Assembly: GCA_001801215.1 (NCBI GenBank) | Contig: MGXA01000046.1 | Location: 1 to 52,863 of the forward strand | Origin: Gallionellales bacterium RIFCSPLOWO2_02_FULL_59_110 | GTDB lineage: Bacteria; Pseudomonadota; Gammaproteobacteria; Burkholderiales; Gallionellaceae | Reading direction: 5' to 3' | Length of the DNA stretch: 52,863 nt | Shown: positions 45,385-52,863 of the stretch, one piece after another | Layout of the letters: each line of letters opens with the position of its first letter | How positions within the stretch are numbered: position 1 is the stretch's first letter | Translations under genes and position numbers: made by a program | Notes under the pieces: model-generated | The model's input: the letters and a program-made list of their open reading frames with translations, nothing else | Database searches by the model: none | Told to the model about the DNA's origin: nothing

Positions 45385-46307
45385 GTTCACCACCGCTTGT
45401 TCCGCCGATTAAATGCCAAGGTATAAAAACCAAGCTGGTGGCTGAGATAGCCAACATGGCCGGAGAGTTGTCGGATGGTAGATGGGTTGAGCCGTTTTGT
45501 GGCTCTGGTGTGGTTGCATTAAATCTTCAGCCCAAGCGGGCGTTGCTCTGTGATTCAAACATTCACATTATTCAGTTTTACAAAGACATTCAGTCAGGTC
45601 AATTAACCTCTCTTGGTGTAAGAGAGTTTCTGAGTGAGCAAGGGGCAAAATTGCTCTCCATTGGAGAGGTATATTTTTACGAGGTGCGAGAGCGCTTTAA
45701 CAATAAGCCTAACTCTTTGGATTTTCTATTTTTGAACAGATCATGTTTTAACGGGGTGATGCGTTTCAATCGTTCTGGCAGATTCAATGTGCCGTTTTGC
45801 CGAAAGCCGGAAAGGTTTGCGCCAGCTTACATCACTAAAATAGTGAATCAGGTGCAAACCATTTCCAGAGTGGTGTCGGTTTCTGATTGGGAATTTAAAG
45901 TTGCCGACTTCAGGGAGTCGATTGCAGCGGCGAAGCGTGACGATTTCGTTTATGCAGACCCCCCTTACGCAGGTCGGCACACAGATTATTTCAATGGATG
46001 GTCAGAGCAGGACGAGGCGGATTTGGCTGATTTACTCTCCAATTTACCGTGCAAATTTATACTCTCTACTTGGCATAGCAATGAATTTAGAACCAATTTG
46101 CAAGTAGAGAAAAACTGGGTGTCAGAGCATTTTCATATTTTTACCAAGGCGCATTACTATCACGTTGGTGCAGCAGAAGAGTTGCGGCATCCCATGCTGG
46201 AGGCGTTGATAACAAACTTTGGTTATAACGAGGCTGTTGGCAGCCATGAGGCGCGTCAACAATCATTATTCGTTGAGCAACAGCGTGCGCGCTACGCCAC
46301 CATTTAA
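45381..46307 (+). CDS. EcoRV-type DNA adenine methyltransferase
   Basis: A 308-residue class D12 N6-adenine methyltransferase that should protect GATATC. It has VPPIKCQGIKTKLV at the N-terminus, AdoMet motif PFCGSG (38-43), the highly EcoRV-methylase-like LDFLFLNRSCFNGVMRFNRS and YITKIVNQV, and catalytic DPPY at 193-196. Translation is coupled to the endonuclease by ATGA overlap. Having the nuclease first and no C-protein gene, control must come from transcription through hom. It ends 16 bases before thrC. Confidence 0.93.
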   Translation: MSSPPLVPPIKCQGIKTKLVAEIANMAGELSDGRWVEPFCGSGVVALNLQPKRALLCDSNIHIIQFYKDIQSGQLTSLGVREFLSEQGAKLLSIGEVYFYEVRERFNNKPNSLDFLFLNRSCFNGVMRFNRSGRFNVPFCRKPERFAPAYITKIVNQVQTISRVVSVSDWEFKVADFRESIAAAKRDDFVYADPPYAGRHTDYFNGWSEQDEADLADLLSNLPCKFILSTWHSNEFRTNLQVEKNWVSEHFHIFTKAHYYHVGAAEELRHPMLEALITNFGYNEAVGSHEARQQSLFVEQQRARYATI

Positions 46308-46323
46308 GCAAGCGAGAAATAAA

Positions 46324-47730
46324 ATGAAATACACCAGCACCCGAGGCGGCATGGCCGCAAAACCCTTCACCGACATCCTGCTCGGCGGACTGGCCGATGA
46401 CGGCGGTCTGGCGATTCCCGATCATTATCCGAAGCTGAGCAAGGCCGAGCTTGCGGCGATGCGCGGCATGACTTACCGCGAGTTGGCGTTCGAGGTGATC
46501 AGCCGCTTCGCCACCGACATCCCGGCGGATGATCTTAAAGCCATCATCGCCAGAACCTACACCGTACAGGCTTTCGGCAGCGAGGAGATCACGCCGCTCA
46601 GAACGCTGGAACCTGGCCTGCATATCCTCGGCCTGTCGAACGGCCCGACGCTGGCGTTCAAGGACGTGGCGATGCAGCTGCTCGGCAACCTGTTCGAGTA
46701 CGCGCTGGCGAAAGATCACGCCGAGCTGAACATCCTCGGCGGTACGTCCGGGGATACGGGCTCGGCGGCGGAATATGCGATGCGCGGCAAGCGCGGCATC
46801 CGCGTGTTCATGCTGTCGCCGCTCGGCAAGATGAGCCCGTTCCAGACCGCGCAGATGTATTCGCTGCAAGACCCGAACATCTTCAACATCGCGGTCACCG
46901 CGCCGTTCGATACCTGCCAGGATATGGTGAAAGCGGTGTCGAACGACCTGGCCTTCAAGGAGAAATACCGGATCGGCACGGTCAATTCGATCAACTGGGC
47001 GCGCGTCGTCGCGCAGGCGGTTTACTATTTCAAGACCTATTTCGCGCTGACAAAAAGCGACGACGAGCAGGTTTCCTTCGCCGTGCCGTCAGGAAATTTC
47101 GGCAACGTCTGCGCCGGGCATATCGCCAAACAGATGGGTTTGCCTATCGCGAAGCTGATCGTCGCGACCAACGAGAACGATGTGCTCGACGAGTTCTTCA
47201 AGACCGGCGTGTATCGCCCGCGCGCGGAAACAATGCACACCAGCAGCCCGTCGATGGACATCACCAAGGCCTCCAACTTCGAGCGTTTTGCCTATGACCT
47301 GGTCGGGCGCGATCCAAAAATCCTCAAGGGTTTGTGGCAGCAACTGGAAAAGGATGGCTCGTTCGATTTGAGCCAAACGCCGTATTTCGCCAAGGTGCAT
47401 GAATTCGGCCTAGCCTCCGGGGCCAGCAGCCACGCCGACCGCATCGCCACCATCCGCCGCGTGCATCGGCAATACGGCGTGGTGATCGACCCGCATACCG
47501 CCGACGGCGTGAAGGCCGGGCTGGAGCACCGCGAGGCGGGCATCCCGCTGGTGTGTCTGGAAACCGCGCTGCCGGCCAAGTTCGAGGAAACTATCCGCGA
47601 GGCGCTGGGGCAAGATCCGCAGCGCCCGGCGGGCTACGAGAACATCGAAAGCCTGCCTCAACGCTTCGACACGCTGCCGCCGGATGTCGCGCAGCTCAAG
47701 GCGTTCATCGCCGCACGCGTACCGCGTTAA
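46324..47730 (+). CDS. thrC: Threonine synthase
   Basis: PLP enzyme turning O-phosphohomoserine into threonine. The 468-residue protein starts MKYTSTRGGMAAKPFTDILL, has the PLP lysine K113 in GPTLAFKDVAMQ and the phosphate-binding GGTSGDTGSAAEYAM. It belongs to the longer class typical of proteobacteria and fungi. ATG 46324 follows GAGAAATAAA, a weak binding site; the native upstream region may have been lost when the restriction genes were inserted. Confidence 0.97.
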   Translation: MKYTSTRGGMAAKPFTDILLGGLADDGGLAIPDHYPKLSKAELAAMRGMTYRELAFEVISRFATDIPADDLKAIIARTYTVQAFGSEEITPLRTLEPGLHILGLSNGPTLAFKDVAMQLLGNLFEYALAKDHAELNILGGTSGDTGSAAEYAMRGKRGIRVFMLSPLGKMSPFQTAQMYSLQDPNIFNIAVTAPFDTCQDMVKAVSNDLAFKEKYRIGTVNSINWARVVAQAVYYFKTYFALTKSDDEQVSFAVPSGNFGNVCAGHIAKQMGLPIAKLIVATNENDVLDEFFKTGVYRPRAETMHTSSPSMDITKASNFERFAYDLVGRDPKILKGLWQQLEKDGSFDLSQTPYFAKVHEFGLASGASSHADRIATIRRVHRQYGVVIDPHTADGVKAGLEHREAGIPLVCLETALPAKFEETIREALGQDPQRPAGYENIESLPQRFDTLPPDVAQLKAFIAARVPR

Positions 47731-47888
47731 CGTAAAATTCGCGTAGCGACGAACCGCACCCCACGCCCTTTGGGAGAGGGGGTGAGGGAACGACTGGTGC
47801 AGGCCATTTCATCATTTGGCATGATCGTTAGGCGGCAGCGTCAATCCGAGGGTGGGGTGCTGAAAGGCGCCCGGCATCAAAACCAGGG

Positions 47889-48344
47889 CTATATGGTCAC
47901 GTGATATTTCGTCAGGCGATCGTTCAGATGGGTTTGATCGGGTTCCTGGTGGTATTTGAGAAAAGTGATGCCGGAGCGGAAAAGACACTCGTTGCTGTCG
48001 TGAACCGAATAAATCACCTTTCCGTATACCTCGATGATGTGCGGGCCGGTTTCCACATTGAGCGGCGGGAGGTAAATATGAAGGTTGACGAACTTCGTCG
48101 ACTGCAGGTTGATATCCAGAAAAACCGCAGCCCCTTTTGTGGAAATATCCTTGATAAGGCCGCGACAGCTTTTCTGCTCGTTGACGACGACCACGGTCGG
48201 CCACTTTACCCGGAAGCGCGGCTCGCGACGGTGTTCCTTTAATCCCTTGGCAAGGGGCTGCGTTAACGGTTCTGCACCGGAAATCGCCAGCTGTAAATCC
48301 GCAGGGACGTCTGTTGTGTAATCGGCAATGGTTTCGTCTGACAT
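47889..48344 (-). CDS. PilZ-domain protein (cyclic-di-GMP receptor)
   Basis: A 151-residue protein with both PilZ motifs: R39-x3-R43 in HRREPRFRVKW and D66-x-S68-x2-G71 in KDISTKGAAVF, the residues that bind cyclic-di-GMP. About 35 residues of flexible N-terminus precede the domain. An ATG at 48344 is chosen; the frame is open upstream to a TTG at 48386 without a clear ribosome binding site either way. It could read the cyclic-di-GMP level set by the HD-GYP protein in this window. Confidence 0.85.
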   Translation of the reverse strand: MSDETIADYTTDVPADLQLAISGAEPLTQPLAKGLKEHRREPRFRVKWPTVVVVNEQKSCRGLIKDISTKGAAVFLDINLQSTKFVNLHIYLPPLNVETGPHIIEVYGKVIYSVHDSNECLFRSGITFLKYHQEPDQTHLNDRLTKYHVTI

Positions 48345-48500
48345 GGCGGGGTGGTGGTTCGATGGTGGATGCTTGCATGGTGACAACGAAAAGCTTTAGC
48401 GTCAAGGTGGTTTTCATTTGGATTGTTTACGTGAGGTAAGGGGTATATCGATTGACAGCCCGGCGATTGCCGCTCGGCTGCAAAGCAGGCGTTCCCGGGT

Positions 48501-48510
48501 TTGCTATAAT
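48501..48510 (+). promoter_or_regulatory. Extended -10 promoter of the ZIP gene
   Basis: TTTGCTATAAT contains TG at the extended -10 position and a perfect TATAAT (48505-48510), followed by a GC-rich CCGCGCCC. The -35 is weak. It lies 29 bases before the ATG. Confidence 0.6.
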
Positions 48511-48539
48511 CCGCGCCCTTTGTTATCGAATACCACCCC

Positions 48540-49298
48540 ATGACGACTTTATCGTGGATCATAGCGGCCAGCCTGGCGGGCGGCATCCTGAGCGTGTTGT
48601 GCGCCGCACTATTCGCATTGAATGCCCGCGCGCACTGGGTCGGTTCGCTGGTCAGTTATGCCATCGGGGCGCTGCTCGGCGCGGTGTTTCTCGACATCCT
48701 GCCCGAAGCGATGGAGACCGGCAGCAGCGCGGCGGCAGTGAGCGGCACGGTGCTGGCCGGCATCCTGTTGTTCTTTACGCTGGAAAAATTGCTGCTGTGG
48801 CGGCACTGCCACCACAGTGGATGCGAAGTGCACGAGTGCAATGAGCATGGGCGCAGCGGCACGATGATCATGATCGGCGACACTTTCCATAATTTTGTCG
48901 ACGGCGTGATTATTGCGGCGGCATTCCTTGCCGACACGCAGCTCGGCATCGTCACCGCTCTGGCAGTCATCGCGCACGAAATCCCGCAGGAAGTCGGCGA
49001 TTTTCTGATCCTGATGCATTCCGGATACAGCAAGGCACAGGCCTTGCGCGTCAACCTGCTATCCAGCCTGGCGATGCTGGTTGGCGGCGTACTGGCCTAT
49101 TTTGCCTTGCAGTCGGTGCAGAGCGTTGTGCCGGTCTTGCTGGCATTGGCTGCGTCAAACATGATTTACGTGGCGGTTGCCGACCTGATTCCGGGGTTGC
49201 ATAAACGCACGCAACTGCGCGACACCGTTCAGCAAGTGGCGCTGATTGCGCTTGGGGTCGGTTCCATTTTTCTGATCGGGGTGCTGGTTCACGAATAA
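48540..49298 (+). CDS. ZIP-family metal transporter
   Basis: A 252-residue inner-membrane protein with about eight helices, for import of zinc, iron or other divalent metals. The two metal-site motifs are TFHNFVDGVIIAAAF (helix IV) and IAHEIPQEVGDFLILMHSG (helix V). A short histidine/cysteine-rich loop (RHCHHSGCEVHECNEHG, about 90-106) between helices III and IV is a probable metal-sensing loop. No metal regulator gene is nearby. Confidence 0.92.
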   Translation: MTTLSWIIAASLAGGILSVLCAALFALNARAHWVGSLVSYAIGALLGAVFLDILPEAMETGSSAAAVSGTVLAGILLFFTLEKLLLWRHCHHSGCEVHECNEHGRSGTMIMIGDTFHNFVDGVIIAAAFLADTQLGIVTALAVIAHEIPQEVGDFLILMHSGYSKAQALRVNLLSSLAMLVGGVLAYFALQSVQSVVPVLLALAASNMIYVAVADLIPGLHKRTQLRDTVQQVALIALGVGSIFLIGVLVHE

Positions 49299-49495
49299 CT
49301 GCCGGGTCTGCTGTGGTCGGGCCGGAATGACAGTGACCTTAATATGCCTCTGTTGTGAATTAAGTAATGATCAATAGAAAGTCGAGCCGGACCATGTTTC
49401 CTTTGCACGGCATATTCGAGCGGAAGCCAGACCATCCGATGTTCGACGTGGCGGAAGCTCAAAAACTTCATTGCCGGCAAGCCGAGTTCGCCGAC

Positions 49496-50551
49496 ATGAA
49501 AAAAGTGCATTTGCTCGTTTGCGATTTGTTTTTGCCGGAAGATGTTGCTGCCGGGGTTTGCGCGGGTTTGCGTCTGCCGGCGCTGGAAAACATGCTGGCG
49601 CGCGGAACTCCGGCCAGCCCGGCGTCAACGGGGGAGGGCGCTTCGCTGGAGACGCTGTTGTGCGAAGCGTTCGGTGTGCAGCGCCAGACGCAAGCTCCGA
49701 TTGCGCCGTTTTCCGCCGCGTTCGACGGGCTGGGCGAGGGCGGCGGATGGTTGCGCGCCGACCCGGTGCACCTGCGCTTGCAGCGCGATCAAATGGTGTT
49801 GTTGCCGGAGACAGGAATCGAGGCGGGCGAGGCGGGGCAATTGTGCGCTGCCTTGAACGAGCACTTTGCCGGGCAGGGCATGGAGTTTTTTGCGCCGCAC
49901 CCGCAGCGCTGGTATATACGCGTTGCCGCGTTGCCGGACATCGAAACCGTGCCGCTGTCGCAGGCTGCCGGGCGCAATGTGCGCGACTTGCTGCCCAAAG
50001 GCAGACAGGCGGCGCACTGGCATCGGATATTCAACGAAATCCAGATGTTGCTGTTTGCGCACCCCGTGAACGAAGCGCGCGAGACGCGCGGCGAATTGCC
50101 GGTCAATAGCCTGTGGTTGTGGGGCTGCGGCTGCACGGGGGATGCATCGCCGCAAAGAGCTTATGACTGCGTCGGCTCGGATGAGACGCTGGCAGAAATG
50201 CTTGCCGTTGCGACGGGGATTACGTTTGCGGGATGGTCGGCGCAATGGCGCGACGAGGAAAGTTGCGACAGACAATTGCTGGTATGGGTGGGCTTGCGCC
50301 AAGCTTTGCGGCGCGGCGACCTGGATGCCTGGCGCGCCGCTTTGCAGGAATTTGAAACGGGTTATGCGCAGCCGCTGTGGCGCGCGTTGCGCGCCGGGAG
50401 GATTGCGCAATTGCAGTTGGATATCCTGGGCGGGAGCCGCGTCCGGCGCTTGCTCTTGCCCCGTTCCGGCGCCTGGTCGTTCTGGAGACGCGCCAGGCCG
50501 CTTGTGGAATATTCTATGGTGCGGGATGCCGCTTCTTGGCATGAGGGATGA
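49496..50551 (+). CDS. RpfE-like conserved protein (often listed as phosphoglycerate mutase)
   Basis: A 351-residue soluble protein. Its start KKVHLLVCDLFLP, the segment GLRLPALENMLARG, and WGCGCTG are features I associate with the betaproteobacterial/Xanthomonas RpfE-type family (COG4255-like), sometimes annotated as phosphoglycerate mutase although the catalytic residues of that enzyme are not visible. The function is unknown. The open frame extends upstream to 49367; ATG 49496 is chosen because it gives the family's N-terminus. This identification is from memory. Confidence 0.65.
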   Translation: MKKVHLLVCDLFLPEDVAAGVCAGLRLPALENMLARGTPASPASTGEGASLETLLCEAFGVQRQTQAPIAPFSAAFDGLGEGGGWLRADPVHLRLQRDQMVLLPETGIEAGEAGQLCAALNEHFAGQGMEFFAPHPQRWYIRVAALPDIETVPLSQAAGRNVRDLLPKGRQAAHWHRIFNEIQMLLFAHPVNEARETRGELPVNSLWLWGCGCTGDASPQRAYDCVGSDETLAEMLAVATGITFAGWSAQWRDEESCDRQLLVWVGLRQALRRGDLDAWRAALQEFETGYAQPLWRALRAGRIAQLQLDILGGSRVRRLLLPRSGAWSFWRRARPLVEYSMVRDAASWHEG

Positions 50552-50692
50552 CCTCCCTTGGCGCGCCACATGAATTGCCTTACTATTGATTCGCATTGTC
50601 GTCTTTTTTTGTTTTTCCTCGCCGTAATGATCGCGCGTAGCGCCAGTCATGTCGGTTGTGTGGAATAACTAAAATACGGGGAGGATTGCAAC

Positions 50693-52813
50693 ATGAAGCT
50701 ATTTCGATACCGGTTGTGCACGACATTGTTATTGGCGGGCATGAGTTGTGGAAGTACCTGGGCAGACGGCCATTCTCCAAGCGAGCAAGTCTATTTTCAG
50801 GAATTGCCCGTTGTGCTCAGCGCATCCCGGTTGTCGCAGCCGTTATCCGAAACGCCCAATGCGGTAACCGTCATAGATCGCGGGATGATCGAAGCCTCCG
50901 GCGCCCGCAATATTGCCGACCTGTTCAAGCTGGTGCCCTCGATGTATGTGGGGTACCAGAATGGGCATACGCCCATCGTTTCGTATCGCGGCGCGACTGA
51001 TGCTTATGCGCGCAGGATGCAGGTGCTGGTCGATGGCCGTTCGGTGTATCTGCCGGTATTCGGTGAGGTTGACTGGGCTGAACTGCCGCTGGATATCGGC
51101 GATATAGACCGGATCGAGGTGGTGCGCGGCCCGGCGGCCGCTTCGCACGGCTCAAATTCCGTGCAGGGCGTAATCAATATCATCACGCGCCATGCTCACG
51201 ATGTTCGCAGGCCGGAAATTTCAATGAGGTGGGGAGAGGCAGGCATCTCGGATGCATCGTTTCGTTTTGGCGGGGCAGGGGAGAACTGGGATTACCGGGT
51301 GACGCTGGCCACGCGTGGCGATACCGGCTTCGACCCTTTGCCGGCGGCCCTTTCCATCCCGCTGAACGACGACAATCGCACGAAATTGTTTAACACCCAG
51401 TTGAGCTATCGACCGACCGGCAGCGACACGCTCGATATCCGGCTCGGCTACAGCGATGCCACTCGGCAACAGGGAGAACTGAGTACGGGGTGGTCATCGA
51501 CTTCGATTTTTACCGGATTGCGCGATCAGAAAGTGCATTCCAATTTCGAGCAGCTTACCTGGCTACACACTTTTGGCGTGGATAGCGACCTCCAGCTCAA
51601 TTACTACCACATAGGCCGGGATACGAGAGACGAGCGTTACAGCACTCCCTGCGTTCATTGCACACCCGCCGCCTTGAATTCGATCGCTTCCGGGAGTTAC
51701 CCGCTTTTCGATAACGCCGCCGTTCACCGTCGCGATTTCGAAGTGCAGCATACGCTGAACACTACTCCCGATAATCGCCTGGTATGGGGGATCGGTGTGC
51801 GCCAGGACTCGGCAACTGCCCCGAACAATTTGAGGTATTCGCCCAAATGGCGCGAATACCGCCTGTTTGCGCACGACGAACTGCGTATCACTCCGGCAAA
51901 CCTCGTCAATATCGGTGCGATGGCGGAAAGAAACGCGCTGGGGCAAACACGCGTTTCACCGCGCGTTTCATTCAACCATCACCTTACGCAACGCGACACC
52001 CTGCGCGCCAGCGTTTCGGTGGCTTACCGCAACCCGGAAATGGTCGAGGAGCTGGGGGAGCAATCTGTCCCGTTGAATCATGTGGGAGGCAGACAGTGGA
52101 CATGGCACAATTTTTCGGCGGCCGGCGGATTGAGCCCGGAAAAAGCCATTTCACGGGAAATCGGCTATATCGGTCAGCTGGACGAAGCAGGCTCAACCCT
52201 TGACGTCAGGGCATATCACGACCAGATCAGCAAAATCATCTGGGTAGACCTCGTTGCCGACCCCAATTCGATCGTAACCCCGAAAAGCTTCCAGAGCGAT
52301 TTCAATGCCAAATACAGCGGGCTGGAAGGCACACTTAATTACAGGCTGGGAGCGCGCAGCAGGCTGATTTTGAACTACGCGCATCAGTTTTCCACCAGTG
52401 CGACCCCATCGCGTATTTCGCCCGTTGGCGCTATCAATGCTGCGCTGCTGACTTATGCCGGCAGGTACTCGCAGACCGTGCCGAAGGATAGCGCCAGCCT
52501 GTTGCTTTCGCATGATTTTTCGGGCGGGCTCCAGCTTGGAGCGGCGTATTACCACATAGGCCCGGTACGCATTCTGGACGCCGGAACCCTGCAACCATTG
52601 GCGCGCTATCTCGACTTGCGCATCGCCCAAAGACTTGGCAGATGGCAAAGCAATCAGGAAAAATCGGGCGGCGGAGAAATTGCCCTGGTAATAAAGAATG
52701 CGCTGAGCGACCACTATTTCGACTACAGCACGCAGACCAGGCACAAGCGGCTCGCCTTTGTTACGGCGAAAGTTAATTTGACTGTGTCAATAAATGCCAA
52801 ATACTGCCGATAA
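50693..52813 (+). CDS. TonB-dependent outer-membrane receptor
   Basis: A 706-residue outer-membrane protein. Residues 1-24 are a signal peptide (LLLAGMSCGSTWA). The plug (about 45-165) contains NAVTVIDRGMIEASGARNIA, MQVLVDGRSVYLPVFGEVDW and RIEVVRGPAAASHGSNSVQG; a beta-barrel of about 540 residues follows. The ligand cannot be told; siderophore, cobalamin or copper are typical. GGGGAGG lies 9 bases before the ATG. Unusually the chain does not end on Phe or Trp but continues LTVSINAKYCR after the expected last strand (FVTAKVNL). Confidence 0.92.
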   Translation: MKLFRYRLCTTLLLAGMSCGSTWADGHSPSEQVYFQELPVVLSASRLSQPLSETPNAVTVIDRGMIEASGARNIADLFKLVPSMYVGYQNGHTPIVSYRGATDAYARRMQVLVDGRSVYLPVFGEVDWAELPLDIGDIDRIEVVRGPAAASHGSNSVQGVINIITRHAHDVRRPEISMRWGEAGISDASFRFGGAGENWDYRVTLATRGDTGFDPLPAALSIPLNDDNRTKLFNTQLSYRPTGSDTLDIRLGYSDATRQQGELSTGWSSTSIFTGLRDQKVHSNFEQLTWLHTFGVDSDLQLNYYHIGRDTRDERYSTPCVHCTPAALNSIASGSYPLFDNAAVHRRDFEVQHTLNTTPDNRLVWGIGVRQDSATAPNNLRYSPKWREYRLFAHDELRITPANLVNIGAMAERNALGQTRVSPRVSFNHHLTQRDTLRASVSVAYRNPEMVEELGEQSVPLNHVGGRQWTWHNFSAAGGLSPEKAISREIGYIGQLDEAGSTLDVRAYHDQISKIIWVDLVADPNSIVTPKSFQSDFNAKYSGLEGTLNYRLGARSRLILNYAHQFSTSATPSRISPVGAINAALLTYAGRYSQTVPKDSASLLLSHDFSGGLQLGAAYYHIGPVRILDAGTLQPLARYLDLRIAQRLGRWQSNQEKSGGGEIALVIKNALSDHYFDYSTQTRHKRLAFVTAKVNLTVSINAKYCR

Positions 52814-52863
52814 CCCGGTCATCTTCTTTCATGAGGGCGATGTCATGGCTATCGACGACGAAC
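52794..52863 (+). CDS. Start of a further gene, cut by the window end
   Basis: An open frame starts at ATG 52794 inside the TonB receptor gene (20-base overlap) and stays open to the end: MPNTADNPVIFFHEGDVMAI. A later in-frame ATG at 52845 with GAGGGCG upstream begins MAIDDE. The visible part is too short to name a family. Confidence 0.45.
   Translation, partial: MPNTADNPVIFFHEGDVMAIDDE

Noticed and set aside
47750..47810. GC-rich segment after thrC resembling the CCCTCTCCC-type repeats
   Set aside because: Only one partial arm (GGGAGAGGGGGTGAGGG) is present; it could be a fragment of the same repeat family or a simple sequence, and no hairpin terminator is convincing.

Overview
The window reads as chromosome of a GC-rich betaproteobacterium, most likely of the Gallionellaceae/Nitrosomonadales type. 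This rests on single-copy housekeeping genes of betaproteobacterial character (rnr-rlmB, rplU-rpmA-obgE-proB, one lolC-type gene with lolD, alaA, hom-thrC, queD), CCA-encoding tRNA genes and many REP-like and MITE-like intergenic repeats. It is an inference from gene content; no marker gene or 16S is present.

Layout. 1-960: decayed mobile-element DNA (frameshifted RhuM gene) on the 3' side of tRNA-Leu(CAG). 1109-4103: rnr-rlmB. 4149-8902: a defence/accessory patch with an MmeI-like single-chain restriction-modification enzyme carrying repeat-derived in-frame insertions, an HNH/zinc-ribbon protein, a HigBA module and the stub of a second toxin-antitoxin pair. 9036-14050: phosphoribosyltransferase, Atm1-type ABC exporter, PBP7-like endopeptidase, adrenodoxin-reductase-type ferredoxin reductase. 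14202-20368: a one-direction stress block (BCAM0308-like zinc protein, OmpA-type lipoprotein-like protein, truncated CBS protein, ribosome hibernation factor, Hsp20, YbhB/PEBP protein, small membrane protein, helical protein, ABC1/UbiB kinase). 20369-20903: REP elements around a dead LuxR-type fragment. 20904-22911: lolD/lolC on the minus strand. 23218-27394: rplU-rpmA, obgE, proB and a cNMP-binding/degenerate GGDEF protein.

27464-29520 is a tRNA and scar region: tRNA-Glu, tRNA-Ala, an integrase C-terminal remnant, a second HigBA module, palindromic repeats, tRNA-Ser(TGA), and a detached 5' half of tRNA-Ser that still carries a promoter. 29558-36284 (minus) is the most unusual locus: a 1434-residue soluble histidine kinase whose N-terminus is an AmiC-like amide/amino-acid-binding domain, followed by five PAS domains and a GAF domain, translationally coupled to a CheY-like response regulator and then to a REC-PAS-GAF-HD-GYP protein. 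Together they predict a cytoplasmic small-molecule sensor that controls cyclic-di-GMP breakdown. Its likely promoter is a near copy of the tRNA-Ser promoter.

36465-41723 (minus): queD, then moxR-DUF58-transglutaminase and an Mth938-like gene. 41852-47730: alaA, hom and thrC, with an EcoRV-type restriction endonuclease and its methylase inserted exactly between hom and thrC. 47889-52863: a PilZ protein, a ZIP metal transporter, an RpfE-like protein, a TonB-dependent receptor and the start of one more gene. Positions of domains are counted from the translated sequence; family assignments are from recognition of motifs and were not checked against a database.
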